NCBI RefSeq assembly: GCF_020883495.1 | Contig: NZ_CP086610.1 | Location: 973,501 to 1,037,500 of the forward strand | Reading direction: 5' to 3' | Source: Shinella zoogloeoides | GTDB lineage: Bacteria > Pseudomonadota > Alphaproteobacteria > Rhizobiales > Rhizobiaceae | DNA length: 64,000 bases | Shown: positions 26,021 to 33,737 of the stretch, one piece after another | Layout: each line of letters starts with the position of its first letter | How positions within the stretch are numbered: the first letter of the stretch is position 1 | Made by a program: the position numbers and the translations under genes | The notes under the pieces: model-generated | Seen by the model: only the letters and a program-made list of their open reading frames with translations | Told to the model about the DNA's origin: nothing | Database searches by the model: none

Positions 26021-26596
26021 TCAGTCCGCGACCGTTTCCACCGGCTCCGTCGCGCGCTGGGGGCGCTCGGAGGGGTCGCGGCCGATTTCGGCCTTCAGCG
26101 TGCCGAGGTCGATGAAATAGTCGGCCTGGCGGCGCAGGTCGTCGGCGATCATCGGCGGCTGGGTCTGCATGGTGGAGACGACCGAAACCTTGCGGCCCCG
26201 GCGTTGCAGCGCCTCGACCAGCGTCGTGAAGTCGCCGTCGCCGGAGAAGATGACGAGATGGTCGACGGTCTCGGACTGCTCCATCGCATCGATGGCCAGC
26301 TCGATATCCATGTTGCCCTTGATCTTGCGGCGGCCGAGCGAGTCGGTGAATTCCTTGGCCGGCTTGGTGACGACCTTGTAGCCGTTGTAGTCCAGCCAGT
26401 CGATCAGCGGGCGGATGGAGGAATATTCCTGGTCCTCGATGAGCGCCGTATAATAATAGGCGCGCAGCAAGTAGCCGCGTTTCTGGAAGGCCTTGAGGAG
26501 CTTCCTGTAGTCGATATCGAAACCGAGTGTTCTTGATGCCGCGTAGAGATTTGCGCCGTCGATGAAGAGGGCAATTTTCTCGCGGGGGTCGAACAT
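26021..26596 (-). CDS. NYN-domain (LabA/DUF88) putative RNase
   Basis: A 191-residue protein of the NYN/PIN-like superfamily. Conserved acidic residues are visible in ALFIDGANLY, KGNMDIELAIDAM and IFSGDGDFTTLVEAL, a metal-binding set typical of this nuclease-like fold. The C-terminus (about 25 residues) is Pro/Glu-rich and probably disordered. Relatives include LabA-type proteins. Substrate unknown; RNA processing is the usual inference. It starts with ATG at 26596 and sits alone before rpoZ. Confidence 0.8.
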   Translation of the reverse strand: MFDPREKIALFIDGANLYAASRTLGFDIDYRKLLKAFQKRGYLLRAYYYTALIEDQEYSSIRPLIDWLDYNGYKVVTKPAKEFTDSLGRRKIKGNMDIELAIDAMEQSETVDHLVIFSGDGDFTTLVEALQRRGRKVSVVSTMQTQPPMIADDLRRQADYFIDLGTLKAEIGRDPSERPQRATEPVETVAD

Positions 26597-27006
26597 GATA
26601 AAAATCCTTTTAAATAGAAGCTGAAGACAAACGGCTGTCTATGAAGCGGCCGGTGGCGTTCCGGATACACTATCCAGTTGAATTATCTCTTTTTCATATA
26701 CTATTCATTTAGGGCAGCGAGGCGTGCTTTCCAAGCAAACCTAGGTTGCGGAAATGAAATTTCCGACCGGCATCGTTTCAGTAAATTCAATGGCTTCGGA
26801 ATTGGGAAATAGTTCCCGCGCCTTATCTGATTTGTCGGATGTTTCCCCATTTTACCTTCCGTAACGGGAGGCTTCAATCAGAGGTTTTGCATATTGATTG
26901 CAACACCCCGGCTGCGGGCCGGCGGCAAGGAAAAACTTGAATTTTCCTTCCATTGCCTGTATCGGCCATGCAAACTCCTGAAATTCTCGATCACAAAGGA
27001 CAGGCA
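26597..27006. other. Divergent NYN/rpoZ intergenic region
   Basis: 410 bp, AT-richer than the surroundings near 26680-26710 (CATATACTATTCATTTAG). Ahead of rpoZ a CTTGAA at 26936-26941 followed by TGTATC could be a sigma-70-type promoter, but this is uncertain. No gene or structured RNA recognised. Confidence 0.4.
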
Positions 27007-27408
27007 ATGGCCCGTGTCACCGTTGAAGATTGCATTGACAAGGTAGACAACCGCTTCGAGCTGGTTCTTCTTGCAAGCCATCGCGCCCGCCTCATCTCGC
27101 AGGGCGCCGCCATCACCATCGACCGCGACAACGACAAGAATCCTGTCGTTGCCCTGCGCGAGATCGCCGACGAAACCCTTTCGCCCGACGACCTCAAGGA
27201 AGACCTGATCCACTCGCTGCAGAAGCATGTGGAAGTGGATGAGCCCGAGCCCGATCCGGCAAGCCTGATCGCCGACGACGCCACGGTCGCGACCGTCGAC
27301 GAGGACGAAGACCAGCCGGAAACCATCGCCTTCGACCGCATGTCGGAAGAAGAGCTGCTGGCCGGCATCGAAGGCCTCGTACCGCCGGAAAAGAGCGACG
27401 ATTACTGA
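27007..27408 (+). CDS. rpoZ: RNA polymerase omega subunit
   Basis: 133 residues. Omega helps assemble and stabilise RNA polymerase and contributes to ppGpp response. Seen: [30 protein letters not shown], with the conserved NRFELV and ASHRAR segments, followed by [12 protein letters not shown]. The acidic C-terminal tail (DEDEDQPET) is long, as in other alphaproteobacteria. The ATG at 27007 gives the conserved MARVTVEDC start. It precedes rsh and has its own terminator. Confidence 0.95.
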   Translation: MARVTVEDCIDKVDNRFELVLLASHRARLISQGAAITIDRDNDKNPVVALREIADETLSPDDLKEDLIHSLQKHVEVDEPEPDPASLIADDATVATVDEDEDQPETIAFDRMSEEELLAGIEGLVPPEKSDDY

Positions 27409-27448
27409 TTTCGGTAACTTACCGAAACCTTTGCTGTTGCGAATGCCG

Positions 27449-27484
27449 GTGCGCCCCACTTAAGCTTGGGGCGCACTTTTTTTT
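27449..27484 (+). terminator. rpoZ terminator
   Basis: 10-bp perfect stem (GTGCGCCCCA/TGGGGCGCAC) with an 8-nt loop, then eight Ts. It is the clearest intrinsic terminator in the window and lies just before rsh. Confidence 0.9.
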
Positions 27485-27517
27485 GCCCTGCGGGAGCGGG
27501 GAGAAAGCCGACCGAGG

Positions 27518-29746
27518 ATGATGCGTCAATATGAACTCGTCGAACGGGTTCAGAAATACAAGCCGGATGTCAACGAGGCCCTGCTGAACAAGGCCTATGT
27601 CTATGCGATGCAGAAGCATGGCATGCAGAAGCGGGCGAGCGGCGACCCCTATATCTCGCATCCGCTGGAAGTCGCCGCGATCCTCACCGACATGCGCCTC
27701 GACGAATCGACCGTCGCGGTCGCGCTGCTGCACGACACCATCGAGGACACCAGCGCCACGCGCGCGGAGATCGACGAGCTGTTCGGCGAGGATATCGGCG
27801 CGCTGGTCGAAGGCCTGACCAAGATCAAGAAGCTCGACCTCGTTTCCAAGAAGGCCAAGCAGGCGGAAAACCTGCGCAAGCTGCTGCTCGCCATTTCCGA
27901 TGACGTGCGCGTGCTGCTGGTCAAGCTGGCCGACCGCCTGCACAACATGCGCACGCTCGACCACATGTCGCCGGAAAAGCGCGCCCGCATCTCGGAAGAG
28001 ACGATGGACATCTATGCGCCGCTCGCCGGCCGCATGGGCATGCAGGACATGCGCGAGGAGCTGGAAAACCTCTCCTTCCGCTATATCAACCCGGAAGCCT
28101 TCGATACGGTCACGGGCAAGCTGGAGGAGCTTTCCAAGCGTAACGAGGGCCTGATCCGCAAGATCGAGGACGAGCTGCGCGAACTGCTCGTCACCAACGG
28201 TCTCGACGACGCGCTCGTCAAGGGCCGGCAGAAGACGCCCTATTCGGTCTTCCGCAAGATGCAGTCGAAGTCGCTGTCCTTCGAGCAGCTTTCGGACGTC
28301 TACGCCTTCCGCATCCTCGTCGACGACATTCCGGGCTGTTATGCGGCGCTCGGCATCGTGCACACGCGCTGGCGCGTCGTGCCGGGCCGGTTCAAGGATT
28401 ACATCTCGACGCCCAAGCAGAACGACTACCAGTCGATCCACACCACCATCGTCGGCCCCTCGCGCCAGCGCATCGAGTTGCAGATCCGCACCAAGCGCAT
28501 GCACGAGATCGCCGAATACGGCATCGCCGCCCATTCGCTCTACAAGGACAAGGAAGCGGCGAACGGCGAGGCGGCCCAATCGCCGCGCTCCAACGCCTAT
28601 GCCATGCTGCGCCGGACCATCGAATCGCTGGCGGAAGGGGACAATCCGGAAGAGTTCCTGGAGCATACCAAGCTCGAACTCTTCCAGGATCAGGTCTTCA
28701 CCTTCACGCCGAAGGGACAGCTCATCACGCTGCCGCGCGGCGCGACGCCTATCGATTTCGCCTATGCGGTGCACACCAATATCGGCGACACCTGCGTCGG
28801 TGCGAAGATCAACGGCCGTATCATGCCGCTCGTCACCCGCCTCAACAACGGCGACGAGGTGGAGATCATCCGCTCCGGCATCCAGGTGCCGCCGCCGGCC
28901 TGGGAAGAGATCGTCGTCACCGGCAAGGCGCGCGCCGCCATTCGCCGCGCCACCCGCGCCGCTGTGCGCAAGCAATATTCCGGCCTCGGCTACCGCATCC
29001 TCGAGCGCACCTTCGAGCGCGCGGGAAAACAGTTTTCGCGTGACGGCCTGAAGCCGGTGCTGCATCGCCTCGGCCAGAAGGAGGTGGAGGACGCCATCGC
29101 CTCGGTCGGCCGCGGCGAGCTTTCCTCGCTCGACGTGCTGCGCGCCGTCTTCCCGGACTATCAGGACGAGCGCGTGACGGTGAAGCCGAGCTCGGACGAG
29201 GGCTGGTTCAACATGCGCAGCGCCGCCGGCATGGTCTTCAAGCTGCCCGGCAAGGCAAAATCCGCGCTTGAAGGCGCGGAAGGCGAAACCGGGCCTGAGG
29301 CGCTGCCGATCCGTGGCCTCTCCGGCAATGCCGAGGTGAATTTCTCCGCCGGCGGCGCCGTTCCCGGCGACCGCATTGTCGGCATCATGGAGAAGGACAA
29401 GGGCATCACGATCTATCCGATCCAGTCGCCGGCCCTGCAGAAGTTCGACGACGAGCCGGAGCGCTGGATCGACGTGCGCTGGGACCTCGACGAGGCGAAC
29501 AACACCCGCTTCATGGCGCGCATCGTCATCAATGCGCTGAACGAGCCGGGCACGCTCGCCGAGGTCACCCAGACGATCGCCACCAGCGACGTCAATATCC
29601 GCTCCATGTCGATGACGCGGGTCGCGGCGGACTTCACCGAAGTCCATATCGACCTGGAAGTCTGGGACCTGCGCCAGCTCAACCAGTTGATCGGCCAGTT
29701 GAAGGAGCTTCAGTGCGTGTCGACCATCAATCGCGTCTTCACGTGA
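27518..29746 (+). CDS. rsh: Bifunctional (p)ppGpp synthetase/hydrolase
   Basis: 742 residues; the long RelA/SpoT homolog that makes and degrades (p)ppGpp. Order: HD hydrolase (about 25-175, LLHDTIEDT with His72-Asp73 and Glu76-Asp77), synthetase (about 235-350, with RFKD near 291-294 and YQSIHTTIVGP), TGS (about 390-450, VFTFTPKGQLITLPRGATPIDFAY), a helical/zinc-finger-like region, and a C-terminal ACT domain (about 665-742). RFKD rather than ExDD is the pattern of bifunctional enzymes. Two adjacent ATG codons (27518, 27521) are possible starts; GAGG lies just before. It is the only Rsh here, as usual in alphaproteobacteria. Confidence 0.95.
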   Translation: MMRQYELVERVQKYKPDVNEALLNKAYVYAMQKHGMQKRASGDPYISHPLEVAAILTDMRLDESTVAVALLHDTIEDTSATRAEIDELFGEDIGALVEGLTKIKKLDLVSKKAKQAENLRKLLLAISDDVRVLLVKLADRLHNMRTLDHMSPEKRARISEETMDIYAPLAGRMGMQDMREELENLSFRYINPEAFDTVTGKLEELSKRNEGLIRKIEDELRELLVTNGLDDALVKGRQKTPYSVFRKMQSKSLSFEQLSDVYAFRILVDDIPGCYAALGIVHTRWRVVPGRFKDYISTPKQNDYQSIHTTIVGPSRQRIELQIRTKRMHEIAEYGIAAHSLYKDKEAANGEAAQSPRSNAYAMLRRTIESLAEGDNPEEFLEHTKLELFQDQVFTFTPKGQLITLPRGATPIDFAYAVHTNIGDTCVGAKINGRIMPLVTRLNNGDEVEIIRSGIQVPPPAWEEIVVTGKARAAIRRATRAAVRKQYSGLGYRILERTFERAGKQFSRDGLKPVLHRLGQKEVEDAIASVGRGELSSLDVLRAVFPDYQDERVTVKPSSDEGWFNMRSAAGMVFKLPGKAKSALEGAEGETGPEALPIRGLSGNAEVNFSAGGAVPGDRIVGIMEKDKGITIYPIQSPALQKFDDEPERWIDVRWDLDEANNTRFMARIVINALNEPGTLAEVTQTIATSDVNIRSMSMTRVAADFTEVHIDLEVWDLRQLNQLIGQLKELQCVSTINRVFT

Positions 29747-29916
29747 CCGTTCCATGCAAAAATGTGGCAACCTGCCTCGATTGAGGCAGGTTTGCCCAAG
29801 ATTTGACCAGTCGTCATGCGTCTGCCGCATGGCTGTATTGGGATAGTGTCGCTGGTGTCCGGTGGCCGCTAAACCTATCTTCAGCGTCGGGAGGTCAACC
29901 GAAAGGGGTTTACCAA

Positions 29917-30069
29917 ATGCTGAAGCAGATCAAGAATTTTGCCCGCGCCCTGCGCGTTCCGAACGCTGACGAGCGCGAGATCGCCTATCTCAACGGCGCC
30001 ATCGACCGTATCGACCTGGAATACCGCCAGCGTCAGGTCGACCGCGGCCTGTTCCGCAAGTCCTTCTAA
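29917..30069 (+). CDS. DUF3563-type microprotein (50 aa)
   Basis: A 50-residue basic protein: MLKQIKNFARALRVPNADE, then YLNGAIDRIDLEYRQRQVDRG and a short tail. The AYLN-A-DR-DLE-R-RQ-DRG pattern matches small DUF3563 proteins common in rhizobia. A GAAAGGGG ribosome site precedes the ATG. There is no signal peptide or membrane helix. Function unknown. Confidence 0.8.
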   Translation: MLKQIKNFARALRVPNADEREIAYLNGAIDRIDLEYRQRQVDRGLFRKSF

Positions 30070-30176
30070 GCGGCCATCGGCCATGTGGCGCACATCGTTG
30101 CGCCACGGCGACCGTGCGTGGCGCCATGAGGGCGCCGCCATTGAAATGCCACCAACGGATCGGCTATGTCTTGACC

Positions 30177-30767
30177 ATGTTGTTCAGACGCCGAAAAAAG
30201 GCCTCATGGCCTGACCGGGTGCGCGAATTCTTCTGGCCGCGCAAGGGGTTCACGCGCCCGGCGCGCTACCTTGCCAAGCGGATCCTGCGCCTTTCGGCCT
30301 CGCCCCATGCGGTGGCCGCGGGCGTTGCGGCCGGCACCTTCTCCGCCTTCACGCCGCTGCTCGGTTTCCATGTCATCCTCGCGCTGGCGCTCGCCTATCT
30401 CATGGCCGGCAACCTTTTGGCCGCGGCGCTCGCCACGACCGTCGCCAACCCGGTGACCATTCCGCTCATCGCCATCGCCACCTTCCGGGTCGGGGAGGGC
30501 GTGCTCGGCATCCGTTCGGCGGAGGCGGTTTCGGCCTCCGAACTCTTCCACATGCTGGAGCATCTCGAACTGTCGGAACTCTGGCAGCCCGTGCTCAAGC
30601 CGATGCTTGCCGGCGCGGGCCTTCTCGGCGTGAGCGCGGCCATGCTTTCCTATGGCGTGACGCGCTTTGCCGTGCGCTCCTTCAAGGCGCGGCGTCATGC
30701 CCGTCTCGTCGAGCGCGCCGGCCTTGCCCAAGCGCCCATCCTTTCCTCCGGAGACAAGACCCTATGA
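30177..30767 (+). CDS. DUF2062 membrane protein
   Basis: 196 residues. A basic N-terminus ([23 protein letters not shown]) is followed by two or three hydrophobic segments ([52 protein letters not shown]; a third near 140-165). The [22 protein letters not shown] and ANPVT motifs mark DUF2062. It is probably an inner-membrane protein of unknown role. The ATG at 30177 fits the family start. Its stop overlaps the acpS start (ATGA), indicating co-translation. Confidence 0.85.
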   Translation: MLFRRRKKASWPDRVREFFWPRKGFTRPARYLAKRILRLSASPHAVAAGVAAGTFSAFTPLLGFHVILALALAYLMAGNLLAAALATTVANPVTIPLIAIATFRVGEGVLGIRSAEAVSASELFHMLEHLELSELWQPVLKPMLAGAGLLGVSAAMLSYGVTRFAVRSFKARRHARLVERAGLAQAPILSSGDKTL

Positions 30768-31174
30768 TCATCGGCATCGGCAGCGACCTCATCGACATCC
30801 GCCGGGTGGAGAAGTCGCTGGAGCGTTTCGGGGAGCGGTTCACGGAGCGCTGCTTCACCGAGATCGAGCGGGCGAAATCGGACGGGCGCAAGAACCGCGC
30901 GGCCTCCTACGCCAAGCGCTTCGCCGCCAAGGAGGCCTGTTCCAAGGCGCTCGGCACGGGGCTGGCGCAGGGCGTGTTCTGGAAGGACATGGGGGTGGTC
31001 AACCTGCCGGGCGGCAAGCCCACCATGCTATTGACCGGCGGGGCGCTGGAAAAGCTGAACCAGCTTCTGCCGGCAGGCCACGAGCCGCGCATCCACATCA
31101 CCATCACCGACGATTTCCCGCTGGCGCAGGCCTTCGTCATCATCGAGGCGCTGCCGGCCGGAACGCCGGGATAA
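30764..31174 (+). CDS. acpS: Holo-[acyl-carrier-protein] synthase
   Basis: 136 residues. AcpS moves 4'-phosphopantetheine from CoA to apo-ACP, enabling fatty-acid synthesis. Seen: [22 protein letters not shown] with the metal-binding Asp, [10 protein letters not shown], and [14 protein letters not shown] with the metal-binding Glu. It overlaps the DUF2062 gene by 4 bp and is followed by lepB, rnc and era, a conserved alphaproteobacterial order. Confidence 0.95.
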   Translation: MIIGIGSDLIDIRRVEKSLERFGERFTERCFTEIERAKSDGRKNRAASYAKRFAAKEACSKALGTGLAQGVFWKDMGVVNLPGGKPTMLLTGGALEKLNQLLPAGHEPRIHITITDDFPLAQAFVIIEALPAGTPG

Positions 31175-31241
31175 CAGGCGTCCCGCGTCTTTTTGACCGA
31201 TACGATTTCCAACAGGCAACCTTTCCTCTATAGAGTGCCCC

Positions 31242-32012
31242 ATGTTTGCAAATAAGGACAAGTCCGGCGTGGCAGAGAAGACTGAAAAGGCTGAAGGCGG
31301 CCTGTGGGAAAACGTCAAGGTCATCGTTCAGGCGCTGCTGCTCGCCGTGGTGATCCGCACGCTGCTCTTCCAACCCTTCACCATCCCTTCCGGTTCGATG
31401 ATGCCGACGCTGCTCGTCGGCGATTATCTCTTCGTCAACAAGTTCTCCTACGGCTATTCGAAATATTCGCTGCCGTTCTCGCCGAACCTGTTCTCGGGCC
31501 GCATTTTCGCGCGCGAGCCGAGCCGTGGCGACATCGTCGTCTTCCGCTTCCCGCCGAACCCGGACATCGACTATATCAAGCGCCTCGTCGGCCTGCCGGG
31601 CGACCGCGTGCAGGTGCGCGACAGCGTCCTCTACATCAACGGCCAGCCCGTGCCGCGCGAGCATAACGGCTTCTTCCGCGCCGACGACCAGTACGACACG
31701 GGCGAGGACGTTCCGGTCTTCCGCGAGACGTTCGATACCGGCGTTTCCTTCGACACGCTGGATACGCGTCCGGGCACCGTCGGCGACAACACGCGCGAGT
31801 TCATCGTGCCGGAAGGCCATTATTTCATGATGGGCGACAACCGCGACAACTCGGCCGACAGCCGCTTCGACGTCGGCTTCGTGCCGGCGGAGAACCTGAT
31901 CGGCCGCGCAAGCCTGATCTTCTTCTCGCTGGGCCACGACACGTCCTTCAGCCAGATCTGGAAATGGCCGGCGAACCTGCGCTGGGACCGTCTGTTCAAG
32001 GTCGTTGAATGA
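31242..32012 (+). CDS. lepB: Signal peptidase I
   Basis: 256 residues. LepB cleaves signal peptides on the periplasmic face of the inner membrane. An N-terminal membrane segment covers about residues 24-46. The catalytic Ser52 is in PSGSMMPTL and Lys113 in DYIKRLVGLPGD, a Ser/Lys dyad. The box GDNRDNSADSR follows near the C-terminus. Its stop overlaps the rnc ATG by 4 bp. Confidence 0.96.
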   Translation: MFANKDKSGVAEKTEKAEGGLWENVKVIVQALLLAVVIRTLLFQPFTIPSGSMMPTLLVGDYLFVNKFSYGYSKYSLPFSPNLFSGRIFAREPSRGDIVVFRFPPNPDIDYIKRLVGLPGDRVQVRDSVLYINGQPVPREHNGFFRADDQYDTGEDVPVFRETFDTGVSFDTLDTRPGTVGDNTREFIVPEGHYFMMGDNRDNSADSRFDVGFVPAENLIGRASLIFFSLGHDTSFSQIWKWPANLRWDRLFKVVE

Positions 32013-32728
32013 AAGGCGCCATTCCGCTGAACGACGTGAACCGCAAGGCCCTCGAGGCGCTGATCGGCTACGTCTTCACCGACAAGGACCGTCTCGACCG
32101 GGCGATCACCCATGCCAGCGCCCGACCCGGCAAGGGTAGCAATTACGAGCGGCTGGAGTTCCTGGGCGACCGCGTGCTCGGCCTTTGCGTGGCCGAGATG
32201 CTGTTCCGCACCTTCCGCGAGGCGAAGGAGGGCGAGCTTTCCGTTCGCCTCAACCAGCTCGTCAGCGCGGAAAGCTGCGCGGCGGTATCCGACGACCTCG
32301 GCCTGCATCGGTTCATCCGCACCGGGGCCGACGTGAAGAAGCTCACCGGAAAAGCCATGCTGAACGTGCGGGCCGATGTGGTAGAGTCGCTGATTGCCGC
32401 GATCTATCTCGATGGCGGGCTGGAAGCGGCGCGCGGCTTCATCCTTGCCAACTGGGAGGGCAGGGCCGCCCGCGCGGAAGGCGCGCGGCGCGACGCCAAG
32501 ACGGAACTGCAGGAATGGGCGCACGCCCGGTTCGGCGTGACGCCGAGTTACCGGGTGGATGAGCGCTCGGGACCGGACCACGATCCGCGCTTCACCGTGA
32601 CGGTGGAGATCAGGGGCGTGAAGCCGGAAACGGGCGTCGACCGCTCGAAGAGGGCCGCCGAACAGGCGGCCGCGACGAAGATTCTGGAACGCGAAGGCAT
32701 CTGGCCCAAGAGCCAGGCCACGGATTGA
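32009..32728 (+). CDS. rnc: Ribonuclease III
   Basis: 239 residues. RNase III cuts double-stranded RNA in rRNA and mRNA processing. The signature ERLEFLGDRVLGL is at residues 48-60, and the second metal-binding Glu is in VVESLIAAIYLDGG near residue 126. The C-terminal dsRNA-binding domain covers about 160-235 (ELQEWAHARFG, KRAAEQAAATKILE). It overlaps lepB by 4 bp and lies 8 bp before the era ATG. Confidence 0.96.
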   Translation: MKGAIPLNDVNRKALEALIGYVFTDKDRLDRAITHASARPGKGSNYERLEFLGDRVLGLCVAEMLFRTFREAKEGELSVRLNQLVSAESCAAVSDDLGLHRFIRTGADVKKLTGKAMLNVRADVVESLIAAIYLDGGLEAARGFILANWEGRAARAEGARRDAKTELQEWAHARFGVTPSYRVDERSGPDHDPRFTVTVEIRGVKPETGVDRSKRAAEQAAATKILEREGIWPKSQATD

Positions 32729-32736
32729 CGGACACC

Positions 32737-33681
32737 ATGACCGAAGAAAACCAAAACCCCGCCGGTAACGGCAGCACCGTCGAGGGCGCGACCCGCTCGG
32801 GCTTCGTGGCGCTGATCGGCGCGACCAATGCCGGCAAGTCCACGCTGGTCAACCGCCTCGTCGGCGCCAAGGTGTCGATCGTCAGCCACAAGGTACAGAC
32901 GACCCGCGCCATCGTGCGCGGCATCGCGATCCACAACAACGCCCAGATCGTCTTCATGGACACGCCCGGCATCTTCAAGCCGCGCCGCCGGCTCGACCGC
33001 GCGATGGTCACGACCGCCTGGGGCGGCGCCAAGGATGCCGATTTCATCATGTTCCTGATCGATAGCGAGCGCGGCCTGAAGGGCGACGCCGAGACGATTT
33101 TGGAGGGCCTGAAGGAAGTCCACCAGCCGAAGATCCTCGTTCTCAACAAGGTCGACCGGGTGAAGCCGGAGGACCTTCTGAAGCTGACGGCCGCGGTCAA
33201 CGAGGTCGTCAAGTTCGAGCGCACCTTCATGATCTCGGCCCTCAACGGCTCGGGCTGCGAGGACGTCATGGACTACCTCGCCGCCGCCTTGCCGGAAGGC
33301 CCGTGGTACTACCCGGAAGACCAGATTTCCGACCTGCCGATGCGCCAGCTCGCCGCCGAAATCACGCGCGAAAAGCTGTTCCTGCGCCTCCATCAGGAGC
33401 TTCCCTATTCCTCGCATGTCGAGACGGAGAAGTGGGAAGAGCGCAAGGACGGCTCGGTCCGCATCGAACAGGTCATCTATGTCGAGCGCGACAGCCAGAA
33501 GAAGATCGCGCTCGGCAAGAACGGCGACGCCATCAAGGCGATCTCCACCGCCTCCCGCAAGGAACTGTCGGAAATCCTCGAGCAGACCGTGCACCTCTTC
33601 CTCTTCGTGAAGGTGCGCGAGAACTGGGGCGACGACCCGGCCCGCTTCCGCGAAATGGGACTGGATTTCCCGACGTCGTGA
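32737..33681 (+). CDS. era: GTPase Era
   Basis: 314 residues. Era binds GTP and the 3' end of 16S rRNA in 30S assembly. Seen: G1 GATNAGKST, the T-rich switch region QTTRAIVRGI, G3 DTPG, G4 NKVD, and a C-terminal KH domain (about 215-300) with KIALGKNGDAIKAI. The ATG at 32737 is chosen; an in-frame TTG at 32725 would overlap rnc by 4 bp and is possible. An intrinsic terminator follows. Confidence 0.95.
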   Translation: MTEENQNPAGNGSTVEGATRSGFVALIGATNAGKSTLVNRLVGAKVSIVSHKVQTTRAIVRGIAIHNNAQIVFMDTPGIFKPRRRLDRAMVTTAWGGAKDADFIMFLIDSERGLKGDAETILEGLKEVHQPKILVLNKVDRVKPEDLLKLTAAVNEVVKFERTFMISALNGSGCEDVMDYLAAALPEGPWYYPEDQISDLPMRQLAAEITREKLFLRLHQELPYSSHVETEKWEERKDGSVRIEQVIYVERDSQKKIALGKNGDAIKAISTASRKELSEILEQTVHLFLFVKVRENWGDDPARFREMGLDFPTS

Positions 33682-33710
33682 TTGAGGGAGCAACACCGCT
33701 CTTCAATGAA

Positions 33711-33737
33711 AATCCCCGGCCTTGACGGGGATTTTTT
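33711..33737 (+). terminator. Terminator after era
   Basis: 8-bp stem AATCCCCG/CGGGGATT with a 7-nt loop, then TTTTTT. It ends the DUF2062-acpS-lepB-rnc-era operon and overlaps the 3' end of the convergent gene. Confidence 0.85.

Noticed and set aside
27419..29830. An 803-residue minus-strand frame opposite rsh, and similar frames opposite tex, nadB and the DUF2339 gene
   Set aside because: His/Arg/Asp-rich antisense translations of strong genes with no family motifs.
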